DNA from: Bradymonas sediminis
Lineage (GTDB): Bacteria > Myxococcota_A > Bradymonadia > Bradymonadales > Bradymonadaceae
NCBI RefSeq assembly: GCF_003258315.1
Contig: NZ_CP030032.1
Span: 2,643,804 to 2,707,803, forward strand
Length of the DNA: 64,000 bases
Direction of reading: 5' to 3'
Shown here: piece by piece, positions 56,163 to 64,000 of the stretch
Numbering within the stretch: position 1 is the stretch's first letter
Layout of the letters: the number at the start of each line of letters is the position of its first letter
Made by a program: the position numbers and the translations under genes
The notes under the pieces: generated by a model
What the model saw: the letters and a program-made list of their open reading frames with translations, nothing else
What the model was told of the DNA's origin: nothing
Database searches by the model: none

Positions 56163-56963
56163 ATGAGCCAGCCCATCCTAAAAGCCACGCCAGATAGCTT
56201 CGTCGGAGTCGCCCCCGTCAACTGGGGCATCGAGAATGTCGCCCTGCTCGAGGAGACCCACGGCATCCAGTGGCTCGAAGACTCCACCTTCAGCCTCGCC
56301 CCCACCGACGCGAAGGCCGACGCCGACGCCGGCATCCTCGCCCGCGGCACCATCACGCTGGAGGACGGCGTCGAGGCCCAGCTGATGGTCGAGGAGCCCA
56401 TCGGAGAGCTTCACACCCTGGCCAGCCGCAGCAAGGAGCCCTACACGCCGACCGAGGTGGTGCTCCTGAAGAGCCACACCGCCGCCTGGCGATTCGTGGT
56501 CAAGGGCGGCACCTCCCGCTGCCCCAAGGCCGCGCGCGCCTTCGCCCGCATCGCTGCCACCCTGGTCGACGCCGGCGCCGCCGGCATCTTTATGCCCGGG
56601 CTGACCGCCCTGCACTCGCCGCGCTTCGTCAAATATATGACCATGCACCTCAACCAGCCCGAGAACCTGGCCAACCTGCTGGTCCACGCCTGGCACCAGG
56701 ACGGCTGGATGATGACCCGCGGCCTGACCGCCTTCGGGCTGCCCGAGCTCGAGACCCCCATCTCCGACGGCATGAACGACGCCTATTTCCGCGTCATGGA
56801 CGTCGCCGCCAATATGATCACCATCAACCGCCCCTTCCCCGACGAGTCCGACCTGACCCTAGGCTTTAAGAATTACCGCATCTTCGACGAGCAGCGCGGC
56901 CCGCGCGATGAGCAGGTGCCCATGAGCGGGACGTTTGGGGTGCAGTCGATCGTGGGGAAATGA
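56163..56963 (+). CDS. Possible DUF4261-like protein
   Basis: The 266-residue cytoplasmic protein has no signal peptide. It has a beta-rich first half and the helical ARAFARIAATLVDAGAAGIFMPG; a TRGLTAFGLPELETP segment then precedes NRPFPDESDLTLGF. The GLPELE and RPFP features recall DUF4261, but the match is from memory. The frame is open back to 55872 through the repeat array; the ATG at 56163 is chosen because the upstream extension is only repeat translation. No clear ribosome-binding site; expression may depend on the repeat region. Confidence 0.68.
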   Translation: MSQPILKATPDSFVGVAPVNWGIENVALLEETHGIQWLEDSTFSLAPTDAKADADAGILARGTITLEDGVEAQLMVEEPIGELHTLASRSKEPYTPTEVVLLKSHTAAWRFVVKGGTSRCPKAARAFARIAATLVDAGAAGIFMPGLTALHSPRFVKYMTMHLNQPENLANLLVHAWHQDGWMMTRGLTAFGLPELETPISDGMNDAYFRVMDVAANMITINRPFPDESDLTLGFKNYRIFDEQRGPRDEQVPMSGTFGVQSIVGK

Positions 56964-57071
56964 GCTGAGTCGGCGCGGCGGTCATGGGTGCGCGCGCAGG
57001 CGATGCCCTCCCCCGCGCCCAGGGCACGCGGCTCCCGCACAAAAACGGGGCTCTTCAGGCTATAAAAATAA

Positions 57072-57145
<74 letters not shown>

Positions 57146-57191
57146 GAAAACGCGCGATTTCTATCACGCGTTTCTCAATCATACAACGCAG

Positions 57192-58397
57192 TTATTTGAC
57201 CGGCGCCTGCGCCGCCTCTTGCTGCTTAACCTCCTCTTCGACCTCTTCCTGCGCGACCTGTGGCTCGGGCGCCGCGATGGCCTCATATTCCTGCTCATCC
57301 TCACACAGCTCGTCGACCGACAGGTTCTGAAATTGGACCTCGTCGGCGAATTGCTCGAGCTGGGCGAGCGACTCGGTGAGGCCGAGGTCGCTGACGGCGT
57401 GGCTGGAGTGCTGGACCAGGGTCAGGTGCAGCTTCTCAAGGGTCGTCACGCAGCGTTGCTGGCGGGTCTCCAGGCGCACGCAGGCCAGGTCCAGGCGCTC
57501 GCGCATCTGGGCCTGCTCGCGGGCGTCGTCGCGCGCCTGGGTGAGTTCGCGGGCGATGGCCGGGTTGGTCGTGGCGGCGATGCGCTGGTTGAGCCGGTTG
57601 ATGCGGCGGGTGAGGCGCTCGGAGCCGGTGGCCTGCAAGGCGGCGCGCAACTCGCGGGAGCGCTGGGCGAAGCGCAATAGCGAGTCGATGGTCTCACGGG
57701 CGATCTCGCCGGCGCGCCGGCGCGCGTCGGCGCTCTGGCTGCGCTCGGACTCGCGCAGCACCTGCTGGTGTAATTCGCGCGCCGACTCCAGATAGTCGCG
57801 CACGGGCTGCTGGTGCTCGGCGATCGCGCGGTCGAGCAAGGCGAGCTGCGCGTCGTTCTCGGGGCGAAGGTCGCTGAGGCCCGCGGCCACGGCCATAAAG
57901 ACGCCCCAGGTCGCGCCAATGAGCGCCTGGCGGCCAAAGACCGGCTCCAAAAATTGCAGCGCACTCTCGGGAAATAGCACGCCGCTGCTAAAAACGCCGG
58001 CGGGCAGCGCCAGGGCAAAGAGCGCGATGCCCAGCCACTTTCGGACCGTCGACTCCTGGCGGTCGAAGGTCACCGCGGCGCCGATAAACCCTCCGCCCAC
58101 CGCCGCGGCGACCAACGGCGCGCCCGCGAACCCGAGCGGCAGAATAAGCCCCATCAAAACCCCGCCGATCAACGCAAAAATAAGCCGCACGAGCGCGCTA
58201 TCCTCGCGCGGGTCGGCCTGGTTAATCGCCAGCCCCACCACCGCCGCAAAGCTCAGCGCGCCCATCTGCGGAAGCTGCTCGCCGATCACCAGCCCGAGCA
58301 CCCCGCTGACCACGCCCGCGACCAGCCCGCCGCCCACAAGCGCCACCAGGTGGCGGTCAAAGATTGATTCATTTCTCAGCGTCATTTGCGTCGACAT
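57192..58397 (-). CDS. Membrane protein with long coiled-coil cytoplasmic domain
   Basis: The first 175 residues hold about six Gly/Ala-rich membrane helices (for example ALVGGGLVAGVVSGVLGLVIG). The remaining 225 are highly charged, Arg/Glu/Gln/Leu-rich and predicted to form coiled coils (about 185-345), ending in an acidic Glu/Gln tail. I do not recognise the family; general resemblance to FUSC-like or mechanosensitive proteins is weak. It is transcribed towards the tRNA gene. Confidence 0.68.
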   Translation of the reverse strand: MSTQMTLRNESIFDRHLVALVGGGLVAGVVSGVLGLVIGEQLPQMGALSFAAVVGLAINQADPREDSALVRLIFALIGGVLMGLILPLGFAGAPLVAAAVGGGFIGAAVTFDRQESTVRKWLGIALFALALPAGVFSSGVLFPESALQFLEPVFGRQALIGATWGVFMAVAAGLSDLRPENDAQLALLDRAIAEHQQPVRDYLESARELHQQVLRESERSQSADARRRAGEIARETIDSLLRFAQRSRELRAALQATGSERLTRRINRLNQRIAATTNPAIARELTQARDDAREQAQMRERLDLACVRLETRQQRCVTTLEKLHLTLVQHSSHAVSDLGLTESLAQLEQFADEVQFQNLSVDELCEDEQEYEAIAAPEPQVAQEEVEEEVKQQEAAQAPVK

Positions 58398-58449
58398 GGG
58401 CGTTCCGGTGTCAGGGGTGAGGGTGCTTGAGCCGCGGGGTGAGCGTGTC

Positions 58450-58477
58450 GGCGGACCTCCCGTCGAGGAGGCCCGCC
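58450..58477 (-). terminator. 11-bp hairpin after the VWA gene, without T-tract
   Basis: Arms GGCGG-x-CCTCC and GGAGG-x-CCGCC; the middle pair is G-U in minus-strand RNA, so the stem is complete only in that orientation. It starts 10 bp after the VWA stop codon. Confidence 0.5.
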
Positions 58478-58487
58478 GGGGCCGATA

Positions 58488-59936
58488 CTACCAGAGGTCG
58501 ATGGAGTCGGAGCGCTTCATGTTGCGACTCTTCGACTTCTTATATTTGACCGTGCGCTCGCGCTCCTCAAAGGTCGCCGCCGGCTTATTCACCGCGTCGA
58601 GCGCGTCCTTAAGCTCGCCGCCCGCCCGGCCGACCGCCTCGGACTTGAATTGATATTTGTCACTGGCGGCCTGGACGCGCCGCTGGCTTTTGCGCAGCAC
58701 CTCTTTGGCCTCCTCGTCGCGCCCAGCCTCGTAGGCGGTCATCGCGTCTTTGAGGCTCTCGGCCACCTCGATTTGCTGCACCCGCCCGATGACCTCGACG
58801 TTGACCTTGCTCTTCGCCAGCTCGACGTCCTCGGTGCGCACCGACTCAAGCGCGACGATCTGGGTATTGAGGTCGCTCTGCTGCATATCTTTGTAGCTTA
58901 GGGTCGCGTTCATCAGCGGAAACACGCCGCCTTTGGACGGGTCGACCCGAAGCTTAAGCAGGATATTCTTATTCTCACCGCTTTGGAATTCCGCCAATGA
59001 AATCGCGACCTTAGAGCCAACATTCTGATGCGCGAAGCCGTAGACATCTTCGAGGATGACGCCGTCGCCAAAGGAGAGCAAGACGGCGGTATTTTTGGCC
59101 ACGGTCTTGGCCAGGCTGTCCAATTCGCGCTCGAAAATCGCGACGGCGCTGCTCGGTGCGTCGACGAAATAATAATTGCCCGCACCCTCGTCGGCCATGC
59201 CAGCCATCAGGTCCTCATTATAGTCCAGGCCGACGCCGATGGTGCTCAGCGAGACCCCCTGAGCCCGGTAGGTCTGGGCCATCTTGCGGAATACATCGGG
59301 GTTCGTATTGCCAATCGTCGCCTCGCCGTCGGAGACCAAAATAACGCGATTAATGGTGTCATCGCGCATGAATTTTTTGACCTCTTCGACCCCATAGGTA
59401 TAGCCGCCGGCGATATTGGTGCCGCCGGCCGCCCGCATATCTCGAATCTGACGTTGCATCGCACCAATATCGGTCCCCCTGGCCATCGTCGAGGGCATCG
59501 TCACCTCAACATCGGTGGCGTAGCTGACAATCGAGATCCGATCCTGCGGGCGAAGCTTGTCGATCAGCGCGATCGCCGCCGACTTCGCGTTCTCCATTTT
59601 GCTGCCGCGCATCGACCCCGAGCGGTCGATGACCAGAGAAATATTGAGCGGTGGGCGCTCACCGCCGTCGATCTGCTGCGCGGCGATGTCGATGGCCGCG
59701 TAGACCTCCTGCGCGCTATCGCTGAGCATATATCCGTGGGAGCTGTCGGCGCTCAGCGTCAACACGCCAGCCTTGGTGGCGTGCATGGTCGGGGTCGGCG
59801 GCGCCGTCGGACGCTCGGTCACCGGTGGGGTCGGCGTGCGAGTATCCGGCGTCGCTTCTTCGCCCCGAAAGCGATAAAAAAGCGCCGTCGCCAACAATAG
59901 CGCCGCGATCACTGCAACAGTTCCAAAACGTTTCAT
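58488..59936 (-). CDS. Von Willebrand factor A domain protein
   Basis: An N-terminal leader/anchor helix (about 5-22) is followed by a Pro/Thr-rich linker and a VWA domain (about 97-265) with a complete MIDAS: DRSGS (104-108), Thr in AGGTN and SDGEAT. The C-terminal half resembles the Ca-activated chloride-channel-like bacterial VWA proteins, with beta-rich then helical segments and a basic KYKKSKSR end. Such domains bind ligands through a divalent cation, outside the inner membrane. AGGGAG six bases before the ATG supports the start. A hairpin follows the stop. Confidence 0.88.
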   Translation of the reverse strand: MKRFGTVAVIAALLLATALFYRFRGEEATPDTRTPTPPVTERPTAPPTPTMHATKAGVLTLSADSSHGYMLSDSAQEVYAAIDIAAQQIDGGERPPLNISLVIDRSGSMRGSKMENAKSAAIALIDKLRPQDRISIVSYATDVEVTMPSTMARGTDIGAMQRQIRDMRAAGGTNIAGGYTYGVEEVKKFMRDDTINRVILVSDGEATIGNTNPDVFRKMAQTYRAQGVSLSTIGVGLDYNEDLMAGMADEGAGNYYFVDAPSSAVAIFERELDSLAKTVAKNTAVLLSFGDGVILEDVYGFAHQNVGSKVAISLAEFQSGENKNILLKLRVDPSKGGVFPLMNATLSYKDMQQSDLNTQIVALESVRTEDVELAKSKVNVEVIGRVQQIEVAESLKDAMTAYEAGRDEEAKEVLRKSQRRVQAASDKYQFKSEAVGRAGGELKDALDAVNKPAATFEERERTVKYKKSKSRNMKRSDSIDLW

Positions 59937-60187
59937 TTATGCTCCCTGGGGCGTCGTCGCCGATGAGGTTAATATGCCATCATCGGTTCAAACGAGCGAT
60001 CGCCCGAAGCGATCTAATTTATTTTAATTTCTATCAAAAACGGATTCTCGGCTCCATTTCTGAGGCGCCGCACGGGGTGGGATGATGGGACTTCGCCGGG
60101 CGCGGGTTAGCGGTTATCCTGACGCGGCGAGTACAACCTCGAGGGTTAGAACACGATTTAAGCGAATTTCATTGCCTGGCGATAAAT

Positions 60188-61348
60188 ATGATCCGACAAA
60201 GCGGCCATTTGGGGTGGGGAGTCCGGCTGGCGAGCGTCGCGCTCGGGGCGGCGGTCTGGGGCGCGCCGAGCCTCGGCGACGCGGGCACCTGGCCCGCCGA
60301 GGAGATGCGCGCGCCGCGCATCGCCCCGTCCCAGCGCACCTATTTTGAAGCCGGCGGCCTGCGCGTGCCGGTCGAGGATTTCCCGATTCGCATGGTGCAC
60401 CTCGGCGAGCCGCCCCCGGGAATGACGCAGGCCCAGATCGACGCCGCCGCCCGCGCGGCCACCGAGTCCTGGTCCCAGACGCCCTGCTCCTTCGCCCGGA
60501 TGGACTACGCCGGACAGCGCCACTCCATCGACGAACTCGGCCCCAATGAGATTCCCTTTATGTTCACGGAACCCGGCGGCGCGGGCTGTCTTCCGACCGG
60601 GTCCATCGGTTGGACCGCGCTGACCTGCGGCTCCGACTTCCCCATGAATAGTGTCTTTCTAAACGTCGCGGAGTTCGTCTGGGCCGACAAAGCCCAGCCC
60701 TTCGATATGCCCGACGCGGACCCCACGAGCGAGAAGTTAACGGTGGAGCTTCGAAGCGTCCTCGTCCACGAATTCGGCCACGTGCTGGGCCTTCTGCACA
60801 CCGACGACCCGCTCGCCACGATGGCGCCGACCTATCGGCCAGATGGCGGCCAGCGAAGCCTCGCCGTCGATGACAAATTGGGGCTCTGCGCGCTCTACCC
60901 GGCCACAAATCCCGTCGACGAATGTCGAAGCGGCCGCGACTGCGAGCCCCAACAACGCTGCGATCACGTGCACCTGCAATCGCTCGACGGCGTCGAGACT
61001 GACCAGCGCATCGCGTTGTGCCGGGAATTGCGCGGTGCTGTTGGCGATGCCTGCGCGCCGGATCGTCTGATCTGTGAGGAGGAATGTGTCTTCGCGGCGC
61101 AGCCTAAAGACTATGGTTATTGCACCGTGAGTTGCGAGGCAGGTGGGTGCCCGAGCGATTATGAATGCAGCGAGGGGCTGCTTCGCCCGGGCGAGTCGCA
61201 TTGTCGGCAGCCTCGACAGGTTGAGCGCTCGAGCTGCAGCTCCGCGCCAGGCGCCCCGCCCTCGCCGTGGACCGTGTGGCTTTGCGGGGCAGCGGGCGCG
61301 CTGTGGCTCAGCAAGCGCCGGTTCAGTCGACCTTCAAGGACTCGATGA
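60188..61348 (+). CDS. Secreted matrixin-like metalloprotease with MYXO-CTERM-like tail
   Basis: A signal peptide (cleavage near GDA|G) precedes a metzincin catalytic domain with HEFGHVLGLLH (three zinc His and catalytic Glu) and, shortly after, TMAPTY for the Met-turn. A Cys-rich region follows (about 240-350, over ten Cys). The C-terminus has a Cys-containing SSCSSAPGAPPSP, one hydrophobic helix and SKRRFSR, as in MYXO-CTERM sorting signals, so the enzyme is probably processed and held on the cell surface. The last 26 bp overlap the convergent gene at 61323. Confidence 0.85.
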   Translation: MIRQSGHLGWGVRLASVALGAAVWGAPSLGDAGTWPAEEMRAPRIAPSQRTYFEAGGLRVPVEDFPIRMVHLGEPPPGMTQAQIDAAARAATESWSQTPCSFARMDYAGQRHSIDELGPNEIPFMFTEPGGAGCLPTGSIGWTALTCGSDFPMNSVFLNVAEFVWADKAQPFDMPDADPTSEKLTVELRSVLVHEFGHVLGLLHTDDPLATMAPTYRPDGGQRSLAVDDKLGLCALYPATNPVDECRSGRDCEPQQRCDHVHLQSLDGVETDQRIALCRELRGAVGDACAPDRLICEEECVFAAQPKDYGYCTVSCEAGGCPSDYECSEGLLRPGESHCRQPRQVERSSCSSAPGAPPSPWTVWLCGAAGALWLSKRRFSRPSRTR

Positions 61349-61862
61349 CCTTCTTAAAATCACCATAATATTTGTCGCGTCCCTTGGCCGGGAAGAATCC
61401 CACGACCAGATACGCTGCATCATCCTGCTGAAATTGCCAGATGATCATCTTAAACTCTTTTTTGCCCGAGGTGGTCTTATACTCGGTCTCCACGCCGGTT
61501 TTCCCCTCATAGGTCTGCTTTTCGCGCACTTCGTCGCGGGTAAAGCCGGCTTTTTGAAGGCTGGAATGAAAGGAGGCAAAGAAGATCTCACCCTGGTCTT
61601 CCTTCACGTGCGGGCTCAGGCGCACCTCAATCTGCGCCTTCTTATCGCCAGCGGCGTGGAAGGTCGCGAGCACGCCCTTGCCGGATTTCCCCTGAACCCA
61701 TCCATCCGGACGCGTCACGGCGCTGCCACTTTCACTATCCTTGATCACTTTTGCGCGCATATCGGGCGTATCCGTTTTGGATTTGCCGTCTTGGGCAAAC
61801 GCGGTCGAGCTCAACGTGAAGCTCATGAGAAGAATCGCAACCCAGCTAATTCGGACAGACAT
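61323..61862 (-). CDS. Secreted protein, paralogue of the gene at 62030-62539
   Basis: A signal peptide (cleavage near AFA|Q) is followed by a domain of about 140 residues with DGWVQGKSGKGVLATF, QIEVRLSPH, FFASFHSSL, MIIWQFQQDDAAYLVVGFFP and YYGDFKKVIESL. The pattern recalls PsbP/DcrB-like folds (DUF1795 type), proposed only from pattern. The start has GAGG six bases before it. The stop lies inside the convergent protease gene. The next gene upstream on the same strand is its paralogue. Confidence 0.75.
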   Translation of the reverse strand: MSVRISWVAILLMSFTLSSTAFAQDGKSKTDTPDMRAKVIKDSESGSAVTRPDGWVQGKSGKGVLATFHAAGDKKAQIEVRLSPHVKEDQGEIFFASFHSSLQKAGFTRDEVREKQTYEGKTGVETEYKTTSGKKEFKMIIWQFQQDDAAYLVVGFFPAKGRDKYYGDFKKVIESLKVD

Positions 61863-61959
61863 AATGGCCTCGCTTAAAAGCAGATATGGAGCATCACTAA
61901 GACGCGCCCGGGCATCAAATGTTCATTAGTATGGCAATTTTTTAGCCGCCGCGCACGCG

Positions 61960-61990
61960 AAAAAGCCCCAGGGGTTTCCCGCCGGGGCTC
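61960..61990 (-). terminator. Intrinsic terminator after the gene at 62030-62539
   Basis: Stem AGCCCC / GGGGCT with an inner GGG/CCC pairing, followed on the minus strand by TTTTT. It separates the two paralogous genes into their own transcripts. Confidence 0.8.
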
Positions 61991-62029
61991 TCGCCCGGCA
62001 CGCGGGCTTATATTCGCTAAAGCTTCGGC

Positions 62030-62539
62030 TTATTCAGCGGCAGCTTTAAATTTCATATTCTCAACGACGGACTTAAAGTCGCCGATATAATCGGCTTTGT
62101 CCGCGTCCTGCATATAACCGACGGCCAACCAGGCGGTGGAGTCGCGCAGGAACTCGAAGACGACCACTTCGAGCGTGACGCCCGAGTGGGTGAATTTGTA
62201 GCTGGTCAGCATGCCTTTGGACCCACCAAGGGTGGTCTCTTCCTGGCTGGTTTGCTCGAAATCCGACTCGGTCAGCGTCTTGTGGAAGGTCTTAAAGAAG
62301 ACATCCGCCACGTCCGGCGTGACCAATTTGGTACCAACGACTTCGATCTGACTCTGCGAACCCTGGTGCTTAAAGCTCGCGACGGCCTTGTCGTTGCCCG
62401 GCGTTACTTCCCATTTCGCCGGCGGCGTAATGGTCACGCCGAACTCTGCGTTCTCGACGGGTTGGCTCTCTTGAGCGACTGCCGGCGAGGCGAGCAATAA
62501 AGCGACGAAAAGGGTGCTAAAGAACTGGGCAAACTTCAT
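62030..62539 (-). CDS. Secreted protein, paralogue of the gene at 61323-61862
   Basis: A 169-residue protein with a signal peptide (cleavage near AVA|Q) and the same domain plan as its neighbour: PAKWEVTPGNDKAVASF, QIEVVGTKL, FFKTFHKTL, VVFEFLRDSTAWLAVGYM and YIGDFKSVVENMKF. Both are small secreted proteins with a conserved aromatic hairpin (FFxxFHxxL). GAGGAG seven bases before the ATG is a strong ribosome-binding site. Function unknown; a lipid or envelope role is a guess. Confidence 0.8.
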   Translation of the reverse strand: MKFAQFFSTLFVALLLASPAVAQESQPVENAEFGVTITPPAKWEVTPGNDKAVASFKHQGSQSQIEVVGTKLVTPDVADVFFKTFHKTLTESDFEQTSQEETTLGGSKGMLTSYKFTHSGVTLEVVVFEFLRDSTAWLAVGYMQDADKADYIGDFKSVVENMKFKAAAE

Positions 62540-62667
62540 CGTGTTTCTCCTCTCAAAATACCCGCTAATTGAAGTGGCTCGGGCAGCGCGCCATCGATTC
62601 CACGCGAAGTGTCCTATAACAGCCTACCGTGGGTCAAGCAACTTATACGGCAAACTGCGCGATTCAA

Positions 62668-64000
62668 TCAATCAGCAGGCAGGTATTTACGTAAATAATT
62701 AAAATTCTCTTCGTTGAATACAGCTGGTCCCTGCCCATTTAACTCCGCCCGCTCATCAAATGGGCGCTGGGCACCGGGATCCATAATATAGGGGCCATAC
62801 TCGATATTATGAAAGATATTTGTCGGACTTTCTTCGTCCCCGGGCACAAAAGGCAGCCCCATCGAATGGCCAATCTCGTGAGAGACGGTGTTTCCAAGCA
62901 CGTTGCCGACCATCAAAATCGCCGCCGCAATCTTATCGCTGCGCGGCCCCTGCGGCCACTCCGTGCCCCGCACGACCTCACCGCCGAGCGCCGGCATAAA
63001 CGGGCGCATGATGCGATCAAATTCCTCGGAGGCATGCGAATTATGCGGATTCAACTCGAGGCTAAAGAACGAGAAAGACTCCAGAAAGATTCCGCCGTAG
63101 GGATTATTAAATTCCTGAGCACTCTGAGCATTAAGGCCCCCCAGATAATCATTGAGATAGAGGTTTCCGGTGTCTTTGGCCACCCCATTAAAGGTGTTGT
63201 CGTAGCCAAAGGCGTTATGACCGCTGGGATCCGGGCCGCCCAATTCGATGGTCGCGTAGTGGATATAATCGTCGGGGGCGTCTTCGCGAAACTCGACATT
63301 GGTCCCGTCATAATCGCGGGTCACGACCTCCATAATGCGGCGGCGAATCTCAAGCTCAACATTGCGCAGGCCGTATTTTTCCAGGCCCTTCGAGAAGGAC
63401 GGCAGATATTTAAGATAGACGACCTGCTTGGTCGGGAGCACCCGGAATTCGCCCTGCCAGCCGATGCCCTGTTGCTCGCCCCATGGGTCAAAAAACTCGG
63501 GCGTGATGGTCCCGCTAAAGACGCCAGGCACCGCGCCCAGCCCGCTCAAAACCCGCCCCTCCTCGATTGTATACCACACATTTTGCTCGGCGATTTGCTC
63601 GTCAATCACCCGGTCGGGGACACTCACGACAGGCACCGATTGACCAAACTCAAGGCTGGGCAGCGCCGGGTCGTCGGGCGTCAGAACGCCCGCATAATGC
63701 AGGAGCATGCCGTAGCCGAAGTCGGCGTTGGTGGGCACCATGCCGCGCCCGGTCAAAGTGATCTTCTGCCCGCGGCTGCCAGCCTCGGGCGCCAGCGTCG
63801 CCAAATACGGCTGCTGCAGATTTCCGCTGATATCGAAGACCTCGCTGCCCGGCCATTCGGTCGAATTCTCCAGGCGATTGACCAGATGAATCGTCGCCGT
63901 AAACGTCGCGACCTGGACGCCAAAGACCGCGGGGTTCACCGGGAGAAACGCGCGCTCGCGACTCCCTGCCCACTCGAGCGCCAGGCTCTCACCGGTAATA
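62668..64000 (-). CDS. Secreted metzincin-like metalloprotease (5' partial)
   Basis: The frame runs open to the right edge of the window, so the N-terminus is missing. The visible 443 residues contain an IPT/TIG-like beta domain (about PEAGSRGQKITLTGRGMVP), a beta-rich middle, then the protease domain with HEIGHSMGLPF and Met-turn YIMDPG. The usual third zinc His of HExxHxxGxxH is replaced, so the third ligand must come from elsewhere (perhaps the His in NIFHN) or zinc binding is altered. The acidic GGPDPSGHNAFGY region resembles matrixin structural-metal loops. It is the second metzincin in 4 kb. Confidence 0.8.
   Translation of the reverse strand, partial: ITGESLALEWAGSRERAFLPVNPAVFGVQVATFTATIHLVNRLENSTEWPGSEVFDISGNLQQPYLATLAPEAGSRGQKITLTGRGMVPTNADFGYGMLLHYAGVLTPDDPALPSLEFGQSVPVVSVPDRVIDEQIAEQNVWYTIEEGRVLSGLGAVPGVFSGTITPEFFDPWGEQQGIGWQGEFRVLPTKQVVYLKYLPSFSKGLEKYGLRNVELEIRRRIMEVVTRDYDGTNVEFREDAPDDYIHYATIELGGPDPSGHNAFGYDNTFNGVAKDTGNLYLNDYLGGLNAQSAQEFNNPYGGIFLESFSFFSLELNPHNSHASEEFDRIMRPFMPALGGEVVRGTEWPQGPRSDKIAAAILMVGNVLGNTVSHEIGHSMGLPFVPGDEESPTNIFHNIEYGPYIMDPGAQRPFDERAELNGQGPAVFNEENFNYLRKYLPAD

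Overview
This 64 kb window looks like chromosomal DNA from a moderately GC-rich, didermic, myxobacteria-like bacterium. I lean towards the Bradymonadia/Myxococcota (former Deltaproteobacteria), inferred from gene content and not from a marker-gene tree. Supporting signs are three transmembrane Hanks-type Ser/Thr kinases, stacked FHA-domain proteins, many secreted proteins and lipoproteins of unknown function, a MYXO-CTERM-like C-terminus, a TRAP transporter with a TatT component, and an infC gene that appears to start at AUC/AUU. I saw no insertion sequences, prophage, CRISPR array or rRNA. There is one tRNA (Arg-CCT).

Layout. 1-2004: end of a TolC-type gene and an MlaC-like lipid-carrier gene. 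2017-8175: a phospho-signalling block with a two-FHA membrane/TPR protein, an FHA-CpaF secretion-ATPase fusion and a divergent zinc-ribbon Ser/Thr kinase. 8298-15200: assorted single genes, including a DUF3800 protein, a YfcE-like phosphodiesterase, an unusual 800-residue protein joining RNA-polymerase alpha-CTD-like, sigma-region-4-like and winged-helix domains, and a secreted alpha/beta hydrolase. 15364-19892: a complete TRAP transporter (T-P-terminator-Q-M) whose small permease carries a tandem Gly/Phe/Asp insert. 20088-28743: a Lys/Thr-tailed kinase, an FG-GAP-like protein, then the DUF58-transglutaminase-BrkB-MoxR neighbourhood. 28804-38153: UbiB-family kinase, hydrolase, infC, a kinase/TPR-protein pair, transhydrogenase sthA, a thioesterase and a thioredoxin-like protein.

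38515-46506: a giant alpha-2-macroglobulin lipoprotein directly followed by pbpC, the known periplasmic-defence pairing. 46638-54819: a lipoprotein hydrolase, trpS, a DnaQ-like exonuclease, nhaA, a DinG-like Fe-S helicase and a small anchored protein. 55052-64000: secreted and membrane proteins, a five-copy 24-bp tandem repeat, tRNA-Arg, a VWA protein, two metzincin-like proteases (one running off the window) and a pair of secreted paralogues.

How it fits together. Much of the window concerns envelope biology (lipid carriage, TRAP uptake, protease trapping, peptidoglycan repair, secreted proteases) and phosphorylation-based signalling. The least ordinary items are the FHA-CpaF/kinase block, the alpha-CTD/sigma-4 fusion protein, the DctQ repeat insert, the ACCGGGCAA sites around the macroglobulin promoter, and several perfect hairpins without a T-tract at gene ends.
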